In this document: positions 1-5,219 of the stretch, in pieces
How the letters are laid out: each line of letters starts with the position of its first letter
Position numbering within the stretch: position 1 is the stretch's first letter
Made by a program: the position numbers and the translations under genes
Origin: Erysipelotrichaceae bacterium
GTDB lineage: Bacteria > Bacillota_I > Bacilli_A > Erysipelotrichales > Erysipelotrichaceae
Assembly (NCBI GenBank): GCA_024681275.1
Contig: JAILBD010000169.1
Coordinates: 1 to 5,843, forward strand
DNA length: 5,843 nucleotides
Direction of reading: 5' to 3'
Notes under the pieces: model-generated
The model's input: only the letters and a program-made list of their open reading frames with translations
Databases searched by the model: none
What the model was told of the DNA's origin: nothing

Positions 1-74
1 GTTCTGTCGTGCTGATCATCTTCGTTCAGCTCGTTCAGATGCTGGGCAATCATCTGTATAAGAAGCTTTCATGA
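1..74 (+). CDS. 3' end of a membrane permease, probably MetI-type methionine ABC transporter permease (partial)
   Basis: Only the last 23 codons are present, read in the frame starting at base 3 and ending in TGA at 72-74. They give a hydrophobic stretch and a short basic tail, VVLIIFVQLVQMLGNHLYKKLS. This matches the usual C-terminus of D-methionine ABC permeases (last transmembrane helix VVLLIVLVQxxQxxG followed by LAKKL-type residues), as I remember that family. If right, the genes just outside the window should be the MetN ATPase and the MetQ substrate-binding lipoprotein. The stop overlaps the start of the next gene as ATGA, so the two are cotranscribed and probably translationally coupled. 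Another binding-protein-dependent permease could end similarly; the family call rests on one helix. Confidence 0.55.
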   Translation, partial: SVVLIIFVQLVQMLGNHLYKKLS

Positions 75-877
75 TCAAGGATCTCTTCATCCGTTCGGAA
101 AGAGGGACAAGGATCCCAGCGACGGTATGGGCCAATGAGGATTGCAAGGGGATCCTGCTGATGGCGCACAGCTTCCGTTCGGATCGCAAAGAAGACGGAC
201 GTTATGTGAAGATCGCACAGAAGGCTTATGAGAACGGTCTGAATGTGATCGGCATGGATTTCCCAGGAAACGGAGAGAGTGAAGAAGCTTTCAGTTCCTA
301 TTCACTGACTTCCTGTCTGGATGATATGGAGTCCTGTTTCAGATACATGGAAAAGGAACGTCCCTTCAGAAAGAAGCGGATGATCCTCCTGGGTTATTCC
401 ATGGGCGGGAGACTGATCTCCCTGTTCCTGGAGAAGCACAGGGAATTCAGTGAGCTGGTCTTCTGGGCGGCCCTCAACAGGTCTTTCAGGGAACATGATC
501 TGTTCCTGGAACAGGATCTCAGCAAACTGAAGGAGGGTTGCAGGGATGGCATCTGCGATTTCTATGACATCTTTGAGCAGAAACATGAGCAGATGTCGGA
601 GGGTCTCGTCGATGACCTTATGGAAAGGGATGCTCTGGCTCCCTTGCACAGTTTTCGCGGCAGAGCCCTGATCGTGCAGGGGCTGAAGGATCAGACCATA
701 GAACCGGAGAATGCCGGTCAGATCTATGAGGCGCTGGACCAATGCGAGGATAAGAAGATCGTTTGGATCGAAGGAGCCGATCATGGTTTCGGTCTCTGGG
801 ATGGCCGTAAAGAGGATGACGAGATACTCATGGAAGCGACGCTGTCTTTTCTGGGTTTTATTGAATCTGGAGACTGA
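71..877 (+). CDS. Alpha/beta hydrolase (serine esterase/lipase-like fold)
   Basis: A 268-residue cytoplasmic alpha/beta hydrolase with no signal peptide. Visible parts in order: strand and oxyanion-hole region LLMAHSFRSDR (residues 29-39), the strand/loop VIGMDFPGNGES (59-70), nucleophile elbow GYSMGG with Ser110, acid in VQGLKDQ with Asp207, and base in GADHGF with His238. The triad order and spacing are those of the serine aminopeptidase/esterase branch (Hydrolase_4-like); about 70 residues between the elbow and Asp207 form the helical cap. The substrate cannot be told from sequence. The ATG overlaps the stop of the preceding permease, and only a weak purine stretch (agaag, 61-65) precedes it, which favours translational coupling. 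Placement behind a probable methionine transporter hints at, but does not prove, action on an imported or sulfur-containing compound. Confidence 0.9.
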   Translation: MIKDLFIRSERGTRIPATVWANEDCKGILLMAHSFRSDRKEDGRYVKIAQKAYENGLNVIGMDFPGNGESEEAFSSYSLTSCLDDMESCFRYMEKERPFRKKRMILLGYSMGGRLISLFLEKHREFSELVFWAALNRSFREHDLFLEQDLSKLKEGCRDGICDFYDIFEQKHEQMSEGLVDDLMERDALAPLHSFRGRALIVQGLKDQTIEPENAGQIYEALDQCEDKKIVWIEGADHGFGLWDGRKEDDEILMEATLSFLGFIESGD

Positions 878-889
878 TGGTGATAATAT
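861..889 (+). promoter_or_regulatory. Possible promoter for the UPF0397 ECF gene
   Basis: TTGAAT at 861-866 and TAATAT at 884-889 are separated by 17 bp, a fair sigma-A match that overlaps the end of the hydrolase gene. GATAAT at 882-887 is an alternative -10. It would let the ECF gene be transcribed apart from the upstream operon. The match is weak and AT-rich sequence gives such hits by chance. Confidence 0.25.
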
Positions 890-902
890 AAAAACGTTCA
901 TG

Positions 903-938
903 AAGGAGGATCGAGGGGTGGTCTTCCGATTGATATAA
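903..938 (+). other. Strong Shine-Dalgarno followed by a tiny reading frame (possible leader peptide)
   Basis: AAGGAGGA at 903-910 is the strongest ribosome-binding sequence in the window, yet it lies too far from the ECF start at 953 to serve it. A GTG at 918 sits 7 bases behind it and opens a six-codon frame ending in TAA at 936-938. An ATG at 900 is in the same frame. The stop overlaps the purine stretch that serves the next gene. It could be a leader peptide coupling translation into the ECF gene, or chance. Confidence 0.2.
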
Positions 939-945
939 AGGGGGA
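938..945 (+). promoter_or_regulatory. Ribosome binding site of the UPF0397 ECF S component
   Basis: The purine run AAGGGGGAG ends 7 bases before the ATG at 953. This fixes the start; no other in-frame start near by has such a site. Confidence 0.75.
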
Positions 946-952
946 GAATGTT

Positions 953-1498
953 ATGAAAAATGATTCTGTAAGAAAAGTTGTTGCGACCGGTATCGGTGCT
1001 GCGCTGTTCTTTGTCCTGGCGCGTTTCGTTGCCATTCCAAGCGGTATTCCGAATACGAATATCACGTTCCAGTATGCCATTCAGGCTGTTTTCGCAGTCC
1101 TCTATGGTCCGGTCGTGGGCTGTCTGTCAGGTTTCATCGGTCACGTGCTCTGTGATATGTCCTGGGGCGGTGTCTGGTGGAGCTGGGCTTTTGCCACTGC
1201 CGTTTACGGTCTGATCGTTGGTCTGTTTGCCAACAGGATCAATGTCAAAGATGGCTATTTCGCAAGAAAAGAAATCGTGACTTATGTCCTTGCCAACCTG
1301 GTCGCCAACCTGGTCGCCTGGCTGCTGGTCGCACCTGTCGGTGATATCGTCATCTACAAAGAGGATGCCAGCCTTGTCTTCACACAGGGCTTGGTCGCCG
1401 GTCTGGGCGATTTCCTCTTCGCAGTCGTTTTAGGCGGTATCCTCTTATTCGGTTACTCCAAGACGGTCGCCAAGGCTGGTTCTCTGGACAAAGAGTAA
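953..1498 (+). CDS. ECF transporter S component, UPF0397 type
   Basis: A 181-residue integral membrane protein with about six hydrophobic segments. It is the substrate-binding S subunit of an energy-coupling-factor importer, which works with a shared EcfA/EcfA'/EcfT module in the cytoplasmic membrane. Family marks: the N-terminus KVVATGIGAALFFVLARF, the motif IPNTNITFQYA (32-42), FGPVVG-like YGPVVGCLSGFIGH (51-64), WGGVWWSW (71-78), the ANLVANLVAWLLVAP stretch (114-128) and VFTQGLVAG (142-150). These are typical UPF0397 (ECF_ribofla_trS) features. Its length is normal for the family. The substrate is not known from sequence; vitamin precursors are usual for the superfamily. No ATPase or EcfT gene is in the window, so it probably uses a module encoded elsewhere (group II). 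Its position downstream of a probable methionine permease may be meaningful. It ends in a strong terminator 20 bp after the stop. Confidence 0.9.
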   Translation: MKNDSVRKVVATGIGAALFFVLARFVAIPSGIPNTNITFQYAIQAVFAVLYGPVVGCLSGFIGHVLCDMSWGGVWWSWAFATAVYGLIVGLFANRINVKDGYFARKEIVTYVLANLVANLVAWLLVAPVGDIVIYKEDASLVFTQGLVAGLGDFLFAVVLGGILLFGYSKTVAKAGSLDKE

Positions 1499-1516
1499 AA
1501 AAGAAAAAAAGCAGTT

Positions 1517-1543
1517 TAAAACCCTTCCGCGGAAGGGTTTTTC
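1517..1543. terminator. Bidirectional intrinsic terminator between two convergent ECF S genes
   Basis: Bases 1518-1541 are a perfect palindrome, AAAACCCTTCC-GC-GGAAGGG with matching T's, giving a GC-rich stem of about 9-10 pairs with a small loop. On the + strand it is followed by TTTTT (1538-1542); on the minus strand the run TTTTAAA and then a T-rich tract (complement of 1500-1510) follow. The minus-strand gene stops at 1543-1545, directly against the hairpin, so one element serves both genes. Confidence 0.88.
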
Positions 1544-2031
1544 TATGCCCGGTCTTTGATGATCCTGATCTTTCTGTTGAGCAGGACGCCGATGATCAGT
1601 GCGATCGCATCGATGATGAATGCCGCAAAATTGGAGGCGAATTTCAGGTTGAAAGGGAACTGGTACATGGCGACTTCGATGATCGTTTTGATCACGGCAA
1701 TGCCGATGAAGACGGCGATGATGCAGTACAGGACCTTGAGCCAGGTGCTTTTTGTTTTTGGCAGCAGGAGACCCAGGAAGATGCCGATGAAGGCCTGTCC
1801 GATCGGCCAGGCGATGCGCAGGGAGCCGCCTTTGAGCAGTTCACCGATGATGCAGCCAAGAACGCCGACAGCGGTCCCCGCTATGCCGAAGGTGTTGAGG
1901 TAGATGCCAAAGACGATGTATCCCAGGTCAAGCTTGATCCTGTTGACGATCGGGATGATGACAAAGGCCGACAGGACGACGTAAAGGGCGATGCCCAAAG
2001 ATAGAAAGGCAATTTTCTGGTTCTTTTTCAT
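1543..2031 (-). CDS. ECF transporter S component (substrate unknown)
   Basis: A 162-residue, very hydrophobic protein with five or six membrane segments. The pattern fits an ECF S component: N-terminal helix with small residues IAFLSLGIALYVVL (7-20), then RIKLDLGYIVFGIYLNTFG (31-49), then GVLGCIIGELL (56-66) and GQAFIGIFLGLLLP (78-91), with a basic C-terminus. The RxxLDLG...G...GxxxGxxxxxxGxLL layout is common to S components for folate, queuosine precursors and related compounds, but I cannot name the ligand. It is clearly not a close copy of the UPF0397 gene it faces. The ATG is the only methionine before residue 122, so the start is firm, yet there is no Shine-Dalgarno in front of it; see the promoter entry, which predicts a leaderless mRNA. 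The gene ends at the shared terminator. Confidence 0.8.
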   Translation of the reverse strand: MKKNQKIAFLSLGIALYVVLSAFVIIPIVNRIKLDLGYIVFGIYLNTFGIAGTAVGVLGCIIGELLKGGSLRIAWPIGQAFIGIFLGLLLPKTKSTWLKVLYCIIAVFIGIAVIKTIIEVAMYQFPFNLKFASNFAAFIIDAIALIIGVLLNRKIRIIKDRA

Positions 2032-2037
2032 AGTTCA

Positions 2038-2065
2038 ATTGTACTATGGTTCAGGATCTTGTGAT
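2038..2065 (-). promoter_or_regulatory. Promoter of the minus-strand ECF S gene, predicted leaderless
   Basis: Read on the minus strand, TACAAT (2043-2038; 5 of 6 to TATAAT) lies exactly six bases before the ATG at 2031. ATCACA (2065-2060; 4 of 6 to TTGACA) lies 16 bp upstream of it. Transcription would begin at or next to the A of the start codon. The bases between, TGAACT, contain no ribosome-binding sequence, in keeping with a leaderless transcript. Confidence 0.5.
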
Positions 2066-2067
2066 CG

Positions 2068-2103
2068 TTTGAGGAGACCGTTTCAAATCAAAACGCATAT
2101 AAT
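2068..2103 (+). promoter_or_regulatory. Promoter of the ZIP transporter gene with a small inverted repeat
   Basis: A perfect -10 TATAAT lies at 2098-2103, 30 bp before the ATG. The -35 region is poor (GAGACC, 2074-2079, 18-bp spacer). That region is framed by TTTGA (2068-2072) and TCAAA (2083-2087), an inverted repeat with 10-bp spacing. A weak -35 covered by a dyad suggests a regulator site, possibly metal-responsive, but the repeat does not resemble the usual Zur or MntR boxes. Confidence 0.45.
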
Positions 2104-2122
2104 TAGGTATGCGGAAGCGGAT

Positions 2123-2129
2123 GGAGGTG
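2123..2129 (+). promoter_or_regulatory. Ribosome binding site of the ZIP gene
   Basis: TGGAGGTG lies 5-6 bases before the ATG at 2134 and fixes that start. It contrasts with the lack of any such site in front of the divergent gene. Confidence 0.75.
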
Positions 2130-2133
2130 TGAT

Positions 2134-2916
2134 ATGGATAAAGAGACTTTGCTGGGTCTGCTGATCCCGTTTGCCGGTACAGGCCTTGGTGCTGCCTGCG
2201 TCTTTTTCATGAAGAAGGCGTTGAGTTCGAAAGTGGAGAAGGCCTTGAGCGGTTTTGCGGCCGGTGTCATGGTGGCTGCTTCGATATGGAGCCTCATCGA
2301 TCCGGCACTGGAACAGAGTGCGGAAATGGGAAGATTCTCTTTTGTGCCGGCTTTTATCGGTTTCTGGATCGGAGTCCTTTTCCTGTTGATCCTGGACAAC
2401 ATCATTCCGCACCTGCATCTGGATTCCGATGACCCGGAGGGTCCTTCCTCAAAGCTTGCCCGGACGACGATGATGGTCCTGGCCGTGACGCTGCACAATA
2501 TCCCGGAGGGGATGGCGGTCGGCGTGGTCTATGCAGGTCATCTGAATGGATCGGCTTTGATCTCCGCTTCCGGTGCCCTCGCTCTGGCCATAGGTATCGC
2601 GATACAGAATTTTCCTGAGGGGGCGATCATTTCCATGCCTCTGCACGCGGAGGGCAAGAGCCGTCTGGCAGCCTTTGGTCTGGGCATCTTGTCCGGCATC
2701 GTCGAGCCGATCGGAGCTCTGCTGACGATCTTCGCATCTTCTCTGTTTGTTCCGTACATGCCTTATTTCCTGAGCTTTGCGGCTGGTGCGATGATGTATG
2801 TGGTGGTCGAGGAACTGGTCCCGGAGATGTCGCAGGGCGAACATTCGCACATCGGCGTCCTGCTTTTCACCTTCGGTTTCACACTGATGATGGCTCTGGA
2901 TGTGGCTCTGGCTTAA
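2134..2916 (+). CDS. ZIP-family divalent metal transporter (GufA-like)
   Basis: A 260-residue, eight-helix membrane protein that moves zinc or related divalent metals across the cytoplasmic membrane. Helix 4 has HNIPEG (121-126) and helix 5 QNFPEG (158-163). Compared with the Bordetella ZIP structure, His121, Asn122, Glu125, Gln158, Glu162 and Glu191 (in EPIGA) fall at the binuclear metal-site positions with the same spacing; only the second residue of the helix-5 motif is Asn159 instead of Asp, as in many GufA-type proteins. A short metal-ligand-rich loop HLHLDSDD (93-100) and a late HSH (237-239) may bind metal in the loops. Length is standard for bacterial ZIPs. It has its own promoter and Shine-Dalgarno and is followed after 8 bp by a membrane protein gene, so the two probably form an operon. 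Preferred metal is not readable. Confidence 0.92.
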   Translation: MDKETLLGLLIPFAGTGLGAACVFFMKKALSSKVEKALSGFAAGVMVAASIWSLIDPALEQSAEMGRFSFVPAFIGFWIGVLFLLILDNIIPHLHLDSDDPEGPSSKLARTTMMVLAVTLHNIPEGMAVGVVYAGHLNGSALISASGALALAIGIAIQNFPEGAIISMPLHAEGKSRLAAFGLGILSGIVEPIGALLTIFASSLFVPYMPYFLSFAAGAMMYVVVEELVPEMSQGEHSHIGVLLFTFGFTLMMALDVALA

Positions 2917-2924
2917 AAAAAGAT

Positions 2925-3464
2925 ATGGCTTTTTGTGCAAATCTTCTCATCATCTTTCTGGAGCTCATCGGATTGAGACTGAGTTACAGGCACGTGGGCA
3001 AGTGGATGGTCATCTATTACACGGAGATCTCCAACTTTCTGTCTCTGATCGCATCGATTCTTTTCGTGCTGGGGATGGATGCGTCTGTCTGGAGATATCT
3101 GAGTACCTGCATGTTGTGCCTGACTTTCCTGGTCTCTTTGCTGGTGCTGTCGCCCCAGGGCGGTCTGAAGGAGACGATGCTTGTGGGAGAGTGTCTCTAT
3201 CACCATACCCTGATCCCCGTGCTGTCCCTTGTTTCCTATGTGTTCTGGGAAGGACACAGCGGATCGTGGCGTGTCCCGGTCTTGATCACAGTGTTTTATG
3301 GTCTCCTGATGATCTTTCTGAATCTGATCGGCAAGATCGAGGGACCTTACGATTTCTTGATGATAAAAAGAAATGGCGCTAAGGCCACTTTCATCTGGAC
3401 GATCGCGCTGATCATCGTCATCCTGCTGATCTCCACAGGAATCATGTGGATCTCAGGATCCTAG
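2925..3464 (+). CDS. Pr6Pr / FAR-17a-AIG1-like membrane protein
   Basis: A 179-residue protein with about six transmembrane segments. Marks shared, from memory, with bacterial Pr6Pr proteins and eukaryotic AIG1/ADTRP: YYTEISN after helix 1 (31-37, compare YFTNLSN), LYHHTLIPVLSL (91-102, compare LLHTVVPLL), and Y...LNLIGKIEGPYDFL (125-145). AIG1 and ADTRP are threonine hydrolases of fatty-acid esters of hydroxy fatty acids that use a membrane Thr and a His; Thr33 and His93/His94 sit in the matching motifs here. Enzymatic activity is inference. The start lies 8 bp after the ZIP stop, with only an A-rich stretch in front (gcttaaaaaaagat), so translation is probably coupled to the ZIP gene. The 3' end overlaps the convergent gene by 12 bp. 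Family assignment is moderate, function unknown. Confidence 0.65.
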   Translation: MAFCANLLIIFLELIGLRLSYRHVGKWMVIYYTEISNFLSLIASILFVLGMDASVWRYLSTCMLCLTFLVSLLVLSPQGGLKETMLVGECLYHHTLIPVLSLVSYVFWEGHSGSWRVPVLITVFYGLLMIFLNLIGKIEGPYDFLMIKRNGAKATFIWTIALIIVILLISTGIMWISGS

Positions 3465-4202
3465 AAAAAAGCGCTTTTCGATCCAAAACAGAAGTCCGCT
3501 GAAAAGGATGATGAAAGAAAGATATGAGAAGATCTCTACTGGGATGGAAAAACGAAGGGCGATCTCATGGAAAACGGGTTGTGTCGTCGGATAGGATAAT
3601 GTGATGTAGAACATGTTCGGCTCCCTGTAGATATCATGCAATATCGCATGACTGACGATATTGATGATAAAGGCTATGAGAGCCATGGATAGAAAAAGAT
3701 ATATGGAAGGCAGGAATCTGATGTCCTGTCTTTTTTTGAGTACGAACAAAGAGATTATCGCGCAACTGATGATCAGACCGTGGTAGGCAAAAGAATGAAC
3801 AAAGAGGACGATCTGGTCCCTGAGCATGTCATAAGGCAGGATCAGGGCTATGACGTCAGTAAAAAGAGAAAAGCTGGCCAGGAAGACCAGGAAGCTGTTC
3901 TGACGCCTTTCTGGCAGATATCTGACCGCAAAGGCGCAATACATGGCCATCGAACAGAGCTGCCATGGGAAAAACCACAGATTCACTGTCTTATCGAAGA
4001 CGTGGACATAGCAGAACCACTGTTTGAAGACTTCGGCAAGCATCATAAAAAGTCCGGTGCGATGCAGGATCCTGATCAATTGGGCTTCTTTTCTGTCTTT
4101 CAGGAGAAAACAAAGGCCGCAATTAAAGAGGATGATCACAAGAAGGGCAGAAATATGGAGCATGCCGAAAAGTTCCGGTGTCTCTTTGAAACAGATCCCC
4201 AT
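3453..4202 (-). CDS. TMEM164/YwaF-family integral membrane protein
   Basis: A 249-residue protein with about seven hydrophobic segments. It follows the YwaF/TMEM164 (TIGR02206-type) layout: an N-terminal LF..LHISALL (11-21), AEVFKQW in helix 2 (56-62), FFPWQLCSMAMY (77-88, compare the family's LPLHLC motif), FVHSFAYHGLII (134-145) and EPNMFYI late in the protein (194-200). Human TMEM164 is reported as an acyltransferase making ether phospholipids and using a conserved Cys; Cys83 and a His (136 or 141) are candidates here, by inference. In bacteria the family has no settled role. No Shine-Dalgarno precedes the ATG and the promoter predicts a leaderless mRNA; Met14 is an alternative start but also lacks a clear site. 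It converges with the Pr6Pr-like gene, overlapping by 12 bp. Confidence 0.72.
   Translation of the reverse strand: MGICFKETPELFGMLHISALLVIILFNCGLCFLLKDRKEAQLIRILHRTGLFMMLAEVFKQWFCYVHVFDKTVNLWFFPWQLCSMAMYCAFAVRYLPERRQNSFLVFLASFSLFTDVIALILPYDMLRDQIVLFVHSFAYHGLIISCAIISLFVLKKRQDIRFLPSIYLFLSMALIAFIINIVSHAILHDIYREPNMFYITLSYPTTQPVFHEIALRFSIPVEIFSYLSFIILFSGLLFWIEKRFFLGS
3456..3484. terminator. Weak hairpin at the convergent gene overlap
   Basis: GGATC (3456-3460) pairs with GATCC (3480-3484), and GAAAA (3464-3468) pairs with TTTTC (3475-3479), with a three-base bulge and a loop AAGCGC. It lies across both stop regions. A run of T's occurs only inside the minus-strand copy, so as an intrinsic terminator it is poor. 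It may slow polymerase from either side. Confidence 0.25.
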
Positions 4203-4208
4203 AATTCA

Positions 4209-4238
4209 AATATAGATGATATTTCGCAAACATGTCAA
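4209..4238 (-). promoter_or_regulatory. Promoter of the TMEM164/YwaF-like gene, predicted leaderless
   Basis: On the minus strand a perfect -35 TTGACA (4238-4233) is followed after 18 bp by TATATT (4214-4209; 5 of 6). Six bases, TGAATT, separate this from the ATG at 4202, so the predicted start of transcription is the A of the start codon. No ribosome-binding sequence fits between. The promoter survived the neighbouring IS insertion, whose end lies 58 bp upstream of the -35. Confidence 0.65.
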
Positions 4239-4296
4239 AAGCTACCTGTTTTTGAGAGGTTTTTGATCAGCCAAAAGAGCCGATGAAAAAAGACCG

Positions 4297-4323
4297 TGCA
4301 CTAGTCAACCAAAAGTAGACACT
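4297..4323 (+). repeat. Terminal inverted repeat of the IS (right end, IRR)
   Basis: 27 bp starting TGCACT and ending AAAGTAGACACT. It matches the reverse complement of 5600-5626 at 20 of 27 positions: the outer six and the inner twelve are identical, the middle has diverged. The orfB stop is 12 bp inside. Confidence 0.8.
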
Positions 4324-4335
4324 GTTTTTAGGCTC

Positions 4336-5172
4336 TTACTCGCTCATTTCCTTTTTGTCATCATCTTTTTCCGGATAATGCTGCTCTCTGTATTGCTTGG
4401 GAGTCAGGTATTTCAGGGAATATGCCGGTCTTTCTTCGTTGAAATAGCGGATATATACCGGTATATACGCTCCCACATCATCGCATTCTTTGATATGGAA
4501 GTCTGTGAACAGTTCTTCCTTTGCCCAGCCGTTGATCGACTCCATTGCAGCGTTGTCGGTCGGCGCCCCAGCTTTGGACATCGAATGTATGATATGATGA
4601 AGAGGCAAAAGGTCGTTGTAATCTTTTGAGGAATAGACGGATCCCTGATCGGTATGGAGAATCGTTTCAAGATCCTTATATTCCTTTTTCTTTTCTATGA
4701 GATCTTTCAGACCGTCATAGTATGATTGCCTGTCTCCTCTTCTGGAAGAGAGTCCATAAGCCACGATCTCGTTGTTGAACAGATCCATATAGAAGGTGAT
4801 CTCGTAATAGATCCCTTTTACCTTGAAGGCTGTCATGCCGGAGACGATCGCCTTGTACGGTTCATCCGGCGTGATACTTTCCAGCAGGAGATTCGGGAAG
4901 ATCCTGGAGGCATCCTTCGGCTTTTTATAGCGCGCATGTCTTGCTTTTGCCTTTATGCCTGCGTATCTGCAGCACTTATAGGCATAATTGCCGGAATAGA
5001 CAGTCCCTGTATCCAGCCTGATCTTGGCGTTGAGCCAGCGGTAACCGTGGCTTGGGTACCTGCTGTGATATTCCAGAAAGAGCCTGACATCACTTTCTCT
5101 TTGTATCTGTCTCTCGCTTGGACTTTCGATCCTTCTCTTCCACCTGTAGAAGCCGGAGCGGTTGACCGACAT
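4336..5172 (-). CDS. IS3-family transposase OrfB (DDE integrase domain), first catalytic Asp replaced
   Basis: A 278-residue piece from the first ATG; the protein is probably made as an OrfA-OrfB fusion, since the frame is open for 39 more codons upstream to the slippery run at 5289-5295 and gives a normal OrfB start (VKRLCRSMSVNRSGFYRWKRR region). Order: HTH_21 domain (about 27-82, with SHGYRWLNAKI), rve catalytic core (about 102-215), C-terminal LTPKQYR tail. Catalytic residues: Asp175 in LHTDQGSVY and Glu211 in DNAAMESINGW are 35 residues apart, the IS3 DD(35)E hallmark. The first Asp should lie in a VSDMTAF-type motif, but the codon at 4839-4837 is GGC, giving VSGMTAF (Gly112). Without it strand transfer should fail. 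Otherwise full length, no stops or frameshifts. Confidence 0.92.
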   Translation of the reverse strand: MSVNRSGFYRWKRRIESPSERQIQRESDVRLFLEYHSRYPSHGYRWLNAKIRLDTGTVYSGNYAYKCCRYAGIKAKARHARYKKPKDASRIFPNLLLESITPDEPYKAIVSGMTAFKVKGIYYEITFYMDLFNNEIVAYGLSSRRGDRQSYYDGLKDLIEKKKEYKDLETILHTDQGSVYSSKDYNDLLPLHHIIHSMSKAGAPTDNAAMESINGWAKEELFTDFHIKECDDVGAYIPVYIRYFNEERPAYSLKYLTPKQYREQHYPEKDDDKKEMSE

Positions 5173-5219
5173 CGACCTGCACAGTCTTTTTACCGGATAT
5201 CTGCCGGACAGAGAGTATA

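Noticed and set aside
302..901. Long minus-strand open frame (199 codons) opposite the alpha/beta hydrolase
   Set aside because: It is antisense to a gene with a full catalytic triad; its product is Gln/His/Leu-rich with no recognisable domain.
878..952. Riboswitch upstream of the UPF0397 ECF gene
   Set aside because: The gap is only 75 bp and shows no hairpin-terminator or recognisable aptamer pattern.
1292..1315. Exact tandem 12-bp repeat GCCAACCTGGTC in the UPF0397 gene
   Set aside because: It encodes ANLV twice, but an ANxxAN-AW pattern at this place is normal for the family, so it is not a recent duplication.
3780..4286. Plus-strand open frame of 168 codons opposite the TMEM164-like gene
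   Set aside because: Highly charged shadow of a membrane-protein gene read backwards; no ribosome binding site or domain, and it runs over the minus-strand promoter.
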